Shown here: piece by piece, positions 24,140 to 35,225 of the stretch
Position numbering within the stretch: position 1 is the stretch's first letter
Layout of the letters: every line of letters starts with the position of its first letter
Assembly (NCBI GenBank): GCA_963921195.1
Contig: OY992538.1
Coordinates: 6,720,330-6,784,329 of the forward strand
Source: Pegoplata infirma
Lineage: Eukaryota > Arthropoda > Insecta > Diptera > Anthomyiidae
Reading direction: 5' to 3'
DNA length: 64,000 bases
Notes under the pieces: model-generated
What the model was told of the DNA's origin: nothing
The model's input: the letters and a program-made list of their open reading frames with translations, nothing else
The model's database searches: none
Translations under genes and position numbers: made by a program

Positions 24140-24660
24140 CACTTAGAAAATTATTGCAGTTACTACATGCTGGTCATTTGTGTAGTAAGTAGTAGTTGTT
24201 GTTTTCAACTACAACTTCAGTTGTTTTTGGGCGAAAAATCTCAAACAACTGTTTTTTGTAGTCGTTTTAAAAAACAAATACAAAAAATTACTACATTGTA
24301 GTAACAGTTGTTTTATGTAGTTGTTTTTAGTCTATAAAAAAAATTATAATTTTCTAGAAATTTTTAGATAAACGGATGTGTTGAACGTGTTGAAAGTGTC
24401 AGATGCAGCAGGAATTATTTCCAAATAATTTTAACCGTTTTTTAAGTTTAGAAGAAAATTCAGACAATTTGAGTTACAGTAAAAATAACTGTAATTTGAA
24501 GTAGTTTTTACCGTTTTTTTTAGTTGCTAATTGATAGTAAAACACAACAACAATTTTTGGTTGATTTTACCGTAAAATGTAGTGGACGCCTAAACAACAG
24601 CAAATGTAGTAGTTTTAACTGTCTTTTGTAGTGGAATCTACCGTCATAATTTTTTGAGTG
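24140..24660. mobile_element. TA-inserting element with CACT...AGTG ends, GTAGT-rich, 521 bp
   Basis: The ends CACTTAGAAAATTATTGC and GTCATAATTTTTTGAGTG are inverted copies, flanked by TA at 24138-24139 and 24661-24662. The interior repeats GTAGTTGTTTT / AAAACAACTAC and TAACTGTC-type motifs many times. It has no transposase frame. Confidence 0.75.
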
Positions 24661-25249
24661 TAACCTCTTAAAACTATTTGGAACTCTGTGTTTCCATTAT
24701 TTATTATTTTTCATATATTTTTACACATTGCGCCCCTTTGCGGACCCACCTTTTAGGATGCTGGTCGACTTTTTTAATGGATTTACAAATGTCCTTCCGT
24801 TTGTAAGTCCTGTGCTCATAATCAGGTTTAATTAAACAATATGTTGAAATTAGGAGACATTTCAGAAAAAATTGTTACGAAAAATTGTTCGCGAATTTAA
24901 AGGCTTAAGATGAAAAGCTTTATACCAAATTTGCATAAGAAATATTGATACAAGTTATATCTTTGGTTTTCATGCCATAAAATTTAAAAATCATTAACTT
25001 TGCAAATTTTTTTGTTAAAAAACTGACTCGAAATCAGCAAATCTTTAATGACATTTTGCAAGAAAACTGTACCATACATCAAAAAACAGAGCACGCTATT
25101 GGAATCAGTATGTCTTAAATATATTGAAACGTTGGTCACACCTCTTGTTTTCCAAAATAGTGGTCAGTGGGCGATACCCTTCGCATTGCGAAAAATATTA
25201 ACTAATTACACTACTGCACATTTTGTCAAAAACCTAATGCGACTGGGAT

Positions 25250-25734
25250 GCGATTTAACTCATTTGATTTCAAATGAAAGAGGAGAATCTTTACTAATTT
25301 TTCGTTTTTTTTTTATTTTGCCATATCAGGAAAAACTGATGTGAATAATACCTTTCACAACTTTATCAAAATATTACCTTTCACAACTTTATCAAAATAT
25401 TTTGTTAAAAATTTCAAATGATATTGAAGGATAAAGTTTTGAAAGGAAATTACTAACTTCTTTTTTCCTTATATATCAATATAATAAAATGGGAAAATTA
25501 GCGGAGATCCTCCTCTTTTATTTGCCATCATTAGTGGCATCCTAGGACAAGTACAAATATTTAAAAAAAATGTAATCCTCAAAACTTTGAAGTCCTTTAA
25601 AAAAACAGGATCACGAAATGAAAAGCTGTAAATGCAGTTTTACTACATTTATTATCTAGTTTGAAACGTATATTATCCAGTTCGTGTTTAACAACATTTT
25701 TTTTCTTTTTGTCGGACGGTGTTATAATACGAGT
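25250..25734. mobile_element. CCGTCCGACA-family element, copy 2
   Basis: The right end GTCGGACGGTG is followed by TTATAA. The interior shares GGCATCCTAGGACAAGTAC, ACAGGATCACGAAATGAAAA and CTGTAAATGCAGTTTTACT with the other copies. The left arm is mostly lost. Confidence 0.65.
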
Positions 25735-25737
25735 AAT

Positions 25738-25752
25738 GGTTAGGTTAGGTTA
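25738..25752. repeat. TTAGG-like run at the LINE 3' end
   Basis: GGTTAGGTTAGGTTA lies about 110 bp past the ORF2 stop, at the 3' terminus of the LINE on its strand (where it reads TAACC repeats). It is most simply the element's terminal microsatellite. Confidence 0.6.
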
Positions 25753-25860
25753 TGAAGGATGACGCTGGCGGAAACCAGCGTCCATAGAGACCACGTGATG
25801 GCCCATTATGATTCCTTTAATTCTTTTTCCTCTTCTCTGTTTAGTCCTAAGTTGTTCGCC

Positions 25861-26434
25861 TTATGCGTCCCATTTTGATGCTTTAATAAACGCCAGTAGA
25901 GTCCAAGGATTTGTGCCCCGAAGTTCTGATAAATTCTGAAAAATATAAGAACCAAAAATTTTAAATCTTCTAAATGATAGTGCAGGGCATTCGCATAAGA
26001 AATGGTAGGTGTCTTCTACCATCTGCATGTATCATCATTTCTTATTCTAATTGTTACCATGTGTTTACCCAATGTGTTGTGACCAGTAATGAGGTTAACT
26101 GTTGCTCTAAGTTGCTTCCTGTTCATATCTAAAAGAATTTTGCTGTGTTTTAACAGGCTTTCATCCCATAATAATTTTGTCTGTATACTTCGATCAGAGC
26201 TGGACCATTTATTCAACCAAATCGCCCTTGAGTCCAATCTTATTTTTTGACAGAAAATAGAGAGTGGAGGGAACACCTCAGATTCTGCTGTTTCCTGTGT
26301 GAGTTCTGCTCCCCGTCGTGCAAGCTCATCGGCTCTCTCGTTTCCCAGAATATCTTTGTGTCCAGGTACCCAGCACAGAGTAATATTATGCTGCTCGCTA
26401 AGAACCTTAAGCCCTCTGTGGCAGCGGCTGACTA
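25861..26434 (-). pseudogene. LINE RNase H second half and ORF2 C-terminus
   Basis: It begins VVSRCHRGLKV and includes WVPGHKDILGNERADELARR, the last RNase H motif with its Asp. The frame stays open to TCRW, where a stop at 26013 marks a frameshift. In the shifted frame the tail resumes with EDTYHFLCECPALSFRR and ends LAFIKASKWDA, then TAA. The CxC...H/C pattern is the usual end of this ORF2 type. Confidence 0.85.
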
Positions 26435-29406
26435 CACTCAAAATAATTCTACAGTAAAAAAATTAGTAAGTGCGTTGGTAATCCAAATCTACTAATAAGT
26501 TACCAATTACCAGTATTACAGTAGTTTTTTTAGTATCTTAAAAGTGCTAAAATTAGTATTTCTTACTGTTTATGAGTAATTTTTGTTGGTAGTCGGTTGT
26601 ACTAATTTTTTTACTATTTTTAGTTCATAAAAGTACTAATATACAGTAATTTATTAGGTTTTTAATTTTTTTTTGTTAGTAATAATTCCGTAAGGGGGCG
26701 CTTGTTTACAAGCAGAGCTACCAACTGTTTTTGCTGCAAAATCGTTAAATTTGAATTCAGTGTTGCCATTATGTTACATTTTGGGTATGTGCTGGTGCTT
26801 TTTTGGTTTTGCCGTTTTTTAAATACGCGTTTTTAAAGATAAGGTATTTATGGTGTTTTTTCCATTTTTTTTAATTTGTGATTTTTATATTATCAATAGA
26901 TTTTGCTGAAATTTGAAAGTTAAGCCCAGACCTAATGAAATTTGGAAAATTTTATCCATGTTTGGACCTTGGCCTCATGCACACAACCCCTTTAAATTTG
27001 AATTAAGTGACTCTAACAATTAATTTAAATTGTGCCGAAGAGGAACTTACGGTGGTGGCGACTCGCCCCATTTGCTTGCAGACGGCGGCGTTTGCTTTCA
27101 ATCGTCGGCTTATTTAAATTTTTGGTTATGGAGTTGTATTTTTGTAATGACGCAATCAAAATATGTATTTTTGATAAAGTTAAATAAAGAAAATTGGGGT
27201 TTATTTTCGTAAAAATTTCAATACAATTTATTGTTTTTACAAAACCAATTTACACAGAATTTTGAACAACGCTATGCGTTGTGATGGAATGTGATTTCAT
27301 CTTAGGTGTGAATAAGGTATAAGTTCATGTAGTGTGAACGTGGCCTTACTCTATACAGGATTAATGATTTTTTTGGGATAAGACTAAAAATAATGCATGA
27401 TCCTTCGTAATGCATGAAAAATTAAAAAAAAAATATGGCCTACGGGAAGCGGTAGGGAACAACTAGTACATATTTTTCCATTTTTTGTGGCTATGCATTA
27501 CATGGTAATGCATACTGTTACTCCCTATAGATTTAGTCGCCGATATTCAGTTAAAAGAAGCATATTTCTCTCAAAATTGTTTTATATGTGTTTTTCCAGT
27601 AATTAAAGATTTTAAAAAAATATCCAATCGGTCCATGTTTGGACTTTCCTACTTGTATTTGTGTAAAAACTTTTTGGTACATATTTTCTAATTTTTTTTT
27701 ACAACTACGTATTTTTTTAAATGTTTAATGACTGTTGTTTTTTTAAACAATTTTGTTTACTGTCAAAATCCAAATCCGGCGACCAAATTTGTCTATCACG
27801 TCAGGATTTTGAGTAATTCGCGGTTAAAGTGCCGAAAAAGGGCATTTTTGACCCTTTTTATATTTTTTTATTTTTTTTTATTTTTTTTATATGCCCAACA
27901 AACTGGTAAACATTTTTTTGAGAATTTACAAATAAGGACTTTTGGCCGGAAATCGATCTGTCTGGCCCTCTGTGCATTCCATTAAAGCAGTTCTGTGGCT
28001 TGATAATTGAATGTAATAAAAAAGTTTGTTTAAAATTTAATGTTAACCATTATCTTAATATTACTTGAGTAATATGAATGTAATATTATTTTTACTTTGA
28101 TTGTATCAGCTAATTTATTGAATTTATAATAAAAACAAATATTTCTATTTTTTTTTTGCTTTTTATCCTTTTTACCTTAAAAAGCACATTTTAAAATTTT
28201 TTTTTAATATTCTCTCTTTTCTTGGCGCTGATTTTTGTTTGGTAAATTTTTACCCTTTTCCTACGATTTTTGCGTTTTTTTTTCATATTGATAATGGCAA
28301 CACTGTTTTTATTAGCGATCATTTGCTCCTTCACAATTCAGCAGCAAGCAGCAGACAGCAAAAATTAAGAGTAGACTATTTAATTATAATTTCACTAAAA
28401 TGCCATATTTTTTATTTCTTAACATTGCAAAAGCACACATCAAGTTCCAAATACAATAAGTACAGCTTTTATAAATTTATAATTTATAATTAAACAGGTA
28501 CTTTATATTTTTTGCCGTCTGCTGCTTGCTGCTGCAGTGTGTGCGAACACTACGTTTGCTCGCATTAACTGCAGTGCTACCAACTGTTTTTTCTGTTTGT
28601 TTAGTGCGAAAAAGAATTAGAAAAAGTAACAACGCGATACCCAGTCACGGAGTGTTTATAAAAAAAATATATGTTACATTTATTTAATTAAATTGTGTTA
28701 AAGTAATTATATATAAATGTTTTTTATTTAAATGTGTTTATAATAAAATTAATATGCATTAATAATAAAACTACGACAGTTTTTTTTTAAATCGTTTTTT
28801 ATTTCAATGATTGTGTAAGAAAAAAATTCAAGCTGAAGAAGAATATGGATACACACACGAATACAAAAAAAAATGTAGGTATAAAAAAGCGCCCTCTGTA
28901 GTAAAATGTTTGTACATACATTTGAACATGTATTGAGAATATATTATTTCTTTCTTATATTTTTAGCAATCGTTTACGTGGTACAATGAACGCTACATTT
29001 TTTTAAACAGCTTAAGAAGACATGTAATTAAGTATATCTTATAACCGAAGTGAAATAATAAAATAAAAAACCGAAGTGAAATAAAATCATTTATATATAA
29101 TATTTTTCTGACTTTTATTTATTAAAATTGATTTAGGTAGTAATTTTAATCACTAAAATTAATAATTTTATTTACTAAAATTAGTAGTTTTATTTACTAA
29201 ATAGGACAAAAATTTTAAATATTTATGATTTTTTTAGTAGTAAATTGCAGTAATATTTACTGTTTTGTTAGTATTTCTCATGTACTAGATATTAGTAACA
29301 AATTTTAGTAATGATTAGCAACGCCTGCACTAGATCATTTTGGACTAAAACATTAGTACTCGTAGCTAAATTTTTAGTATTAAATACCCACGTTTTTTTT
29401 TGAGTG
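26435..29406. mobile_element. TA-inserting element with CACTCAAAA ends, 2,972 bp, TTAGTA-rich
   Basis: The ends CACTCAAAATAATTC and TTTTTTTTTGAGTG are flanked by TA on each side (26433-26434, 29407-29408). It is inserted in the LINE RNase H. Subterminal DNA repeats AAAATTAGTA / TACTAATTTT at both ends. Inside, 26930-27020 and 27530-27650 match mini-me-like blocks (GGTCCATGTTTGGAC). 28342-28360 and 28517-28535 form an 18-bp inverted pair, CAGCAAGCAGCAGAC-type. No transposase frame is seen. Confidence 0.75.
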
Positions 29407-29425
29407 TACCTTAGATCTGATATCA

Positions 29426-30000
29426 TCACTTTTCAATGAAGAAACCAATATCGCATCTGTATATTGGTGACATTGAAATATGCTCAGCTGCCTTGGCTAT
29501 CGCATACACTTCGGCTTGAAAGATACTACAATCGTTGTCCAGACGGTAGGACTCATTTAGGTTTAGCTCTATGCAGTGAAAGCCACTACCAGTGCCTGTC
29601 GACATTTTGGAACCATCCGTAAACACGTTAATTTGTTGAAGTTTTACTCTACTGTTAAGCCAATCATCTAGTGAAGGAATCACAATTTTCAGTCTACCAT
29701 CAGTAACGTTATGTGGGATATCATAATCCGTTCTTGTACTCCGTTCAAAACTACCAATAATCCTCGTGTGTCGAACCTGTCTGTTTTTCAAAGATCCCGT
29801 TTGAATTAGTCTATTTGGGGCAATTTTTGCATTTTCCTTAATGAAAAGATCAAGCAGTGTCATATCCAGAAGCACTTTTAAAGCTTCGGTTGATGTTGTC
29901 TTCATTGCGCCTGTAAGACTTAACAACGCAATTCTATTCACTCGTTTGATTGAGTCAGCATGAGTCCTATATTCAATGACCGGCCACCATACATGACCAC
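29426..30000 (-). pseudogene. LINE RT end and first half of RNase H
   Basis: The frame carries VWWPVIEYRTHADSIKRVNR (RT thumb/connection) and then RNase H motifs: FTDGSK with the first catalytic Asp and FQAEVYAI with the catalytic Glu. The third motif, normally Ser-Asp-Ser-Gln-Ala-Ala, has been lost in a small frame-shifting deletion just before LKSDDIRSK near 29450, so the domain would be inactive. No start codon belongs here; it is the interior of ORF2. Confidence 0.85.
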
Positions 30001-30433
30001 TAGGGATATAACCAAAATAGGAACCTATCATAATCGTATGGGCAATTTTATACTGATGACAAAAAACGTTATCCGGGGACGTATTGGTCCAAAAACCTTC
30101 GGCACCGATTGCAATTTCTAAAACACCATAAATTTACATTTTTTTATGTTTTTTGGTGGGATTCCTTCCCATCCACCGTTTTTTGGCTTTTTGTCGTTTT
30201 GCAACAAAAATAAAACAATAACAAATTTATAAAATGGTTTTCGACACTTGAAATACGGGTTTTCCGAATAATAAAAAAAAATATTAGCGAAAACTTCATC
30301 GCGATCGGTGCCGAACCTTTTTTAACATTCGCGAAAAAAAGAACACACATTTCTTCTTGATTTTTCATGTACTTTCTAAATATGATAGGTCCTTTTTGAT
30401 ATTTGCAAAAAAACGCAAATGGTTATATCCCTA
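30001..30433. mobile_element. hAT MITE with TAGGGATATAACC ends, copy 1 (433 bp)
   Basis: The ends TAGGGATATAACCA and TGGTTATATCCCTA are flanked by exact 8-bp duplications, ATGACCAC, at 29993-30000 and 30434-30441. The second copy at 47873 shares nearly all of its length, including CGGCACCGATTGCAATTTC and TTCATCGCGATCGGTGCCG. It is inserted in the RT/RNase H junction of the LINE. Confidence 0.93.
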
Positions 30434-30544
30434 ATGACCACCATAAGTTAGCACTGGTCGGACGATCGCAGTAAATAACCAATGGAAGAGCTTAGGTTTC
30501 AAACCCCATTTCTTCCCGACTAATCTTTGACAATAGTAATAGAG

Positions 30545-30777
30545 TCATTTAAGACATTTCATGGACCGATTTTTCCCAGTTCAATAGGCTTTGTCCTTGG
30601 GAAGCTAACGTTTCAAATGTTATCCCTATACATACATATATTTTATGACGCAATCGCTAAATAGACTTAAAAACTGATTCTGACTTGATGGGTATACTCC
30701 AATGTGGTGCTACAGACATCAGCACAAACACCAGCACAAACTTATTATACCCTGTACCACAGAGTGGTGTAGGGTAA
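30545..30777 (-). mobile_element. mini-me/DINE-1-like fragment
   Basis: On the minus strand it shows TACCCTACACCACTCTGTGG, GTTTGTGCTG, and later CCAAGGACAAAGCCTATTGAA, all shared with the fuller copy at 38683. The GTCY microsatellite part is deleted. Confidence 0.65.
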
Positions 30778-30815
30778 AAATGGCGTTATTTGGAGGTTGG
30801 CTTATAACTTCCATA

Positions 30816-31693
30816 CACTCAAAAAAATACGTTAGTAGATTTACTATTTTTTTTTTGCTAACGCTAGTTAGCTAACTTTTAGCAAATTTTTAGTTGAAAT
30901 TAGCATGTTAGCAAAAAATTCTTGTAAACTTCATTTAGCACATTAGCAATTTTAAACAAACTTTGAACTAATTTCTTTTGCTAAATTTGAAATTGAGTTG
31001 ACTACATTTTTACAAGATTTTTTGCTAATATTAGCAAAATAAATGGTAAATTTTTTTTTATTTTCAGAAAACTTAAAATGGCGCTATCTCGGAAACTAAG
31101 CCAGATAGAGCAAAATGGAGGCCATTTTTGGTTCTTAGAATCTCCATAGTATCGCCGGTCCTCTTCACATGTGTGGACCCTAATGGGCCCTAACTTTGGA
31201 TCCAAAAAAGTTAGCATTCCCGAAATTTTTAAAATGCTCATATCTCGGTAAATATTGCCGACACAACAAAAAGTCCAAAAGCGTTTTTGTAGCTCTCAAC
31301 ACGTAGAACAAGACCGCAAAATAGTCAAAAACCCTCCGAGTAATATTTTTGAAGTTATCGAGTTTTTTAATTCTCAAGACCCCAGTGGTCACGTGTCTCA
31401 AAAACTAAGCAAGGTAGAGCGAAACGGACACAAATTTTGGATCAAAAACTATGACGATTTTTAAGGAACCCAACTAGGTCTAGGCCCATCGGGGTCTGGA
31501 CCTATCGGGTCCGAGCCCAATGGGGTCCTCAGATGTTTATAAACTAAGTTAAAAAAAAAAATATTTAGTTAACTAATTATTAGCAAAACATTTTTGCTAA
31601 CTTTAGCAAAAAAATTGTGGGTTCAAAATCAGCAAATTTTCTTGTAGGTTTACAAGCTTTTTTTGCTAACATTACAGTTTTTTTTTTTGAGTG
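30816..31693 (+). mobile_element. TA-inserting element with CACTCAAAA ends, TTAGC-rich, copy 1 (878 bp)
   Basis: The ends CACTCAAAAAAATACG and TTTTTTTGAGTG are flanked by TA. Subterminal motifs are TTAGCAAAAATT and GCTAAC. The core (31080-31460) shares GCGCTATCTCGGAAACTAAG, CGACACAACAAAAAGTCC and CTCAACACGTAGAACAAGAC with the inverted copy at 44357. A 69-codon frame in the core is disrupted in the other copy, so it is probably not a gene. Confidence 0.8.
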
Positions 31694-31694
31694 T

Positions 31695-32990
31695 AATAAA
31701 TAATAAGAGTCTAGCTCTATTATTTTTGACTGAATCGTGTTTTATACAGACGGACGGACAAAGAATGTACTTTATGGGGTCCCAGAGCAATTTAAAAAAA
31801 AAAAATATTAAATTTTGAAATGTTCAAAAATCAGTTCAATCAGCACATATTTAAAAATATCGGTACAAATCAGTACATCGTTTTTTGATCAATACACGTG
31901 ATCAGCACATGTACTAATCAAATTAGTACAAATGGACAACGTCTTTTATAATCGCCTAAATGTTTTCCATCACGAAAAACATTTGGAACATCACATGATT
32001 ACATTTTCTAAAATTTCATATCTCAAAAAATATATAATTATTATTTTATTGTAAAATTCTTTGATTACAAGTGTCAGAACTCAAATATAAATCTTTCACT
32101 TATTATCAAAAAGCATTTAAAAAAAACCCTTAACAGTCTGCTAACAGCCGCTCTAAGTATTATGTCTGGGTTTTAATCATTATATTTATCAATTAAATTA
32201 CACTCCATATATAAAATACGATCGTTTTACAGTAAAAGTCATGCAATATCAGACAATAAAATAAAATACAAAAGTAATGATAGGAAGTGCGATCGATAGT
32301 AATGAATGTTTTTAGTGCTAATAGATTACAAATTTGTATATATTTCATGTAATTGATGGGAAAATTCATTCGATTCGATTTAACAAAATAAGAAACTACG
32401 TAGTTTCTCAGTTTTTCAGTTTTTTTTTTTAGTTGTTTTATTTTTAAAATTTAGGTTTTCTTTATGTTATCTAGAGGGAGCGTGTAAGTAAATTATAATT
32501 CAATGGGTTACAATATGGGCAAGCACGCTGTCTGTGCGTGTTTTGGTGCGACTATTAATATTTAGTATTGAATGAATGTCAACTTCTGGCTGGCTGGCTA
32601 TCGGTCTGTCGGTCTGGCTGGCTGATTATCGAAACAAGTGTAGACTGACTCACCCATTCACTATATGGCGGCGTTGACAAAGTTTCTTATATTTATGCTA
32701 GATGCGTATCTGTTAAATACTCGTGTGTCTGTCAGACTGACCAATATTTACAATGACAAAAAAGTACCTACTTGTAATAAGTGTCAAGGTACATACATAT
32801 TTTTTTAAAGTTTTGTCATTTTAAGAACTACAAATATAATTTACTTTAAGTTGTTTAAAGTTAGACAAATTGACTTTTTTACCTGGGTGAATTTATCTTA
32901 TCTAAATATATATTAAGGAAATTTTCTACACCATTTAAAAAATTGAGTAAAAAAATAAGTTAAAGAAATTCATTTTGGGGAAAAAACATT
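31695..32990. other. Intron sequence, largely unique
   Basis: 31730-31790 is a short mini-me-like scrap (ACAGACGGACGGACAAAG). 32580-32640 is CTGGCTGGCTG/GTCTGTCGGTC-rich. The rest shows nothing recognisable. Confidence 0.4.
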
Positions 32991-33289
32991 CCCCAGAGTA
33001 ATTCGTAAATAAAACTGTCTGATAGCCAATATTAAACATGAACCGAATGATATACGTCTGAATGTAGAGATGAAATTGAATAAAACTACATTTACAGTTT
33101 TTCATTTCGTGATCCTGTTTCCTTTTAAAAAAACTTCAAAGTTTTAAAGGATTACATTTTGTAAAAAAATTTTTAAATATTTGTACTTGTCATATAATTA
33201 GGCTGATTCGCACTGATTTGATCAGTACATGTTACAGTTGTCAATTATTCGCCTTCCAACTTTGTTCGAATAATTCAAATAATGGTTTT

Positions 33290-34610
33290 GGCGACACGAA
33301 ATAACTCCCACATGAAATAACTCCCACGAAATAACTCCCAATGAAATAAATCCCACCAAAAATGAATTATGTCCCAATGGAGAAAAAAATGAAATAAGTC
33401 CCAACCACAATGAAATAACTTCCACATACGAAATGAAATAAGTGCCAATGAAATAACTCCCATTAATAATGAAATAAGTCCCAATAAAAAAAATTTTAAA
33501 TCTCAACAAAAATTAAACAAACAATAAGGGAAAATATATCAGTTACGTCGAGAACGAGGATCCTGATGTTACTTTCGGTACAATACAAACAGGTAGAAAA
33601 TAACTGCCAAATGCGAAACTTGACGGCTGATTCGTTTTTTTCAGAGTTTTTCGAAAACATGCAAAAATACATTGAGTGTTCTATTTGACTTGCTTCGGTT
33701 ACATTCAAACATCGCGGCGATGTTTTGCAACAATTTTTGGTACGAATTTTTCGCGTGCGGTCCTTTTTGCGACAAATTTGTATGTTACCGAAAATTTAAA
33801 AGATTTAATTACAACCTGTTGTAAAAAGCGCCGCATGCGAAAATTTGGTACCAAAAATCGCCGCGATTTTTGGTACCAAATTTTCGCATGCGGCGCTTAT
33901 TGCGACAAATTTGTATGTTACCGAAAATTTAAAAGATTTAATTGGAACTTGTTGTAATAAGCGCCGCATGCGAAAATTTGGTACCAAAAATCGCGGCGAT
34001 TTTTGGTACCAAATTTTCGCCTGCGGCGCTTTTTACAACAAGTTCCAATAAAATCTTTTAAATTTTCACCTGCGGTGCTTTTTTCAACAATCTTGTATGT
34101 TATCGAAAAACTTTCTATGTTATCGAAAACACAACACGTTGGATAACTTTCGCGTTCTTCGTTTTTTATAACAATTTTGTATTCTAACGAAAATATTTTC
34201 GGATGCAGTGCGCTCTTACCTCAAAAATCCTTGCCAGTTTTGGTATCAAAATTTCTAAAACATACAAATTTTTTAAAAAAGCACTTCGTCCTAAAATTTG
34301 GTACCAAAATCACAACGAATTTTAATTTATTAATAATAATATTCTATAAGTCAAAATGTTCCAGATACTTCCACCAACAATGAAACAATAGTGGGAGTTA
34401 TTTCATCGCTATTGTAGTGGGAGTTCTTTCGTATGAAAGAACTCCCACCGAAAAAATTATGAAATAACTCCCAACAAAAATGATAAAAGTCCCACTAAAT
34501 TGGGAATTATTTCATATGAAATAACTCCCAACTTTGTGTGGAGTTTTTTTTGGGACTTATTTCATTTTTTAGGTGGGAGTTATTTCATGTGGGAGTTATT
34601 TCGTGTCGCC
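33290..34610. mobile_element. Foldback/Mutator-like element, 1,321 bp, 9-bp target duplication
   Basis: The ends GGCGACACGAAATAACTCCC and its reverse complement are flanked by exact AATGGTTTT copies at 33281-33289 and 34611-34619. Each terminus is an array of ATGAAATAACTCCCA-type units in inverted orientation. Inverted termini made of short tandem units with 9-bp duplications are known for Drosophila Foldback elements. The middle holds GC-rich palindromes (next entry). No transposase frame is seen. Confidence 0.88.
33690..34075. repeat. 131-bp repeats carrying 69-base near-perfect palindromes
   Basis: 33828-33896 is a palindrome with perfect 34-base arms about a single C at 33862. It reads from GCGCCGCATGCG through GGTACC to the centre ATCGCCGCGAT and back. 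33961-34029 is a second copy with one arm mismatch. The repeat period is about 131-133 bp, with TTTGTATGTTACCGAAAATT linking them. Partial copies flank both. Confidence 0.93.
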
Positions 34611-34924
34611 AATGGTTTTTGTTCGTTCGATCAAACGATTAAATCTTAAAAATTAATCGTTTAATCGAAGAGAATAAAGAATAAAAAAGTGGGCATTTTG
34701 TATGTAAAAATGCATAAAAAACTTAAAATTTTAATAATTTTAAGTTTTAAGTTGGTGGGAGTCGGCGGGAGACCTTAGTGGACACCATTTCATAAACGTC
34801 TACAAATTTATTTTTAGGAAATTTACGCCTAAAAACACTTTTATCATTATTTTGCATTATTTTCTATAACCGCGCCCTTAAAAGGGGGCGGGCCCAAAAA
34901 ATAGCATTTCCTAATCATCTTGGT

Positions 34925-35225
34925 CCAAATGCAATGAACTTCATATGGCATAAAAATATTTCATTTGTGGAACAAATATACAAAAAAAATTGTAAAAAAT
35001 TGTGTTTTTCTGGTGGTATTTAGTTCTTTAAGGTGGAACATTTTCCCCATGTCCGATTTTGCCATTGAACTTAACCAGCCTATGACCATAAGACATAATC
35101 GTGCCAAACTTCAGGAGTATAGCTGGTTTATTTTGCCCTCCATAGACGGACATCGCTAGAATGGCTTAGAATCGATCACTGATCAGTAATATATATTTTA
35201 TGGGATCCTAGACCGATATTTCGAT
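34925..35225 (-). mobile_element. mini-me/DINE-1-like fragment
   Basis: It contains CATAGACGGACATCGCTAG, ATCGATCACTGATCAG and GGGATCCTAGACCGATATTT, the 5' part of that repeat reversed, next to blocks shared with 46850-46940. Confidence 0.55.

Larger units (their letters stand above)
25738..30540 (-). mobile_element. Broken LINE (non-LTR retrotransposon) 3' half, with two nested insertions
   Basis: Read on the minus strand, three host pieces join in order: 30532-30442, 30000-29409 and 26434-25738. They encode the end of a reverse transcriptase (LVGKKWGLKPK, AIVRPVLTYGGH|VWWPVIE), then an RNase H domain, then a C-terminal Cys/His tail (EDTYHFLCECPALSFRR) ending in TAA at 25861-25863. The hAT MITE 30001-30433 sits between GGH and VWWP. 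The TA element 26435-29406 sits inside RNase H. Removing each with one target copy restores continuity. The 5' half is missing. The clade is probably LOA/Jockey/I-like, but I cannot fix it. Confidence 0.9.

Noticed and set aside
25048..25344. 98-codon frame near 25.0-25.3 kb
   Set aside because: It overlaps the decayed arm of a CCGTCCGACA-family element and shows no domain.
31180..31464. Conserved 69-73 codon frames in the TTAGC-rich elements (also 44601-44900)
   Set aside because: Both strands are open, the second copy is frame-shifted halfway, and no domain is visible. Shared descent of the element explains the similarity.
33676..34051. Frames of 60-93 codons across the GC-rich palindromes
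   Set aside because: Palindromes give mirrored frames on both strands, and the peptides are rearranged copies of each other.
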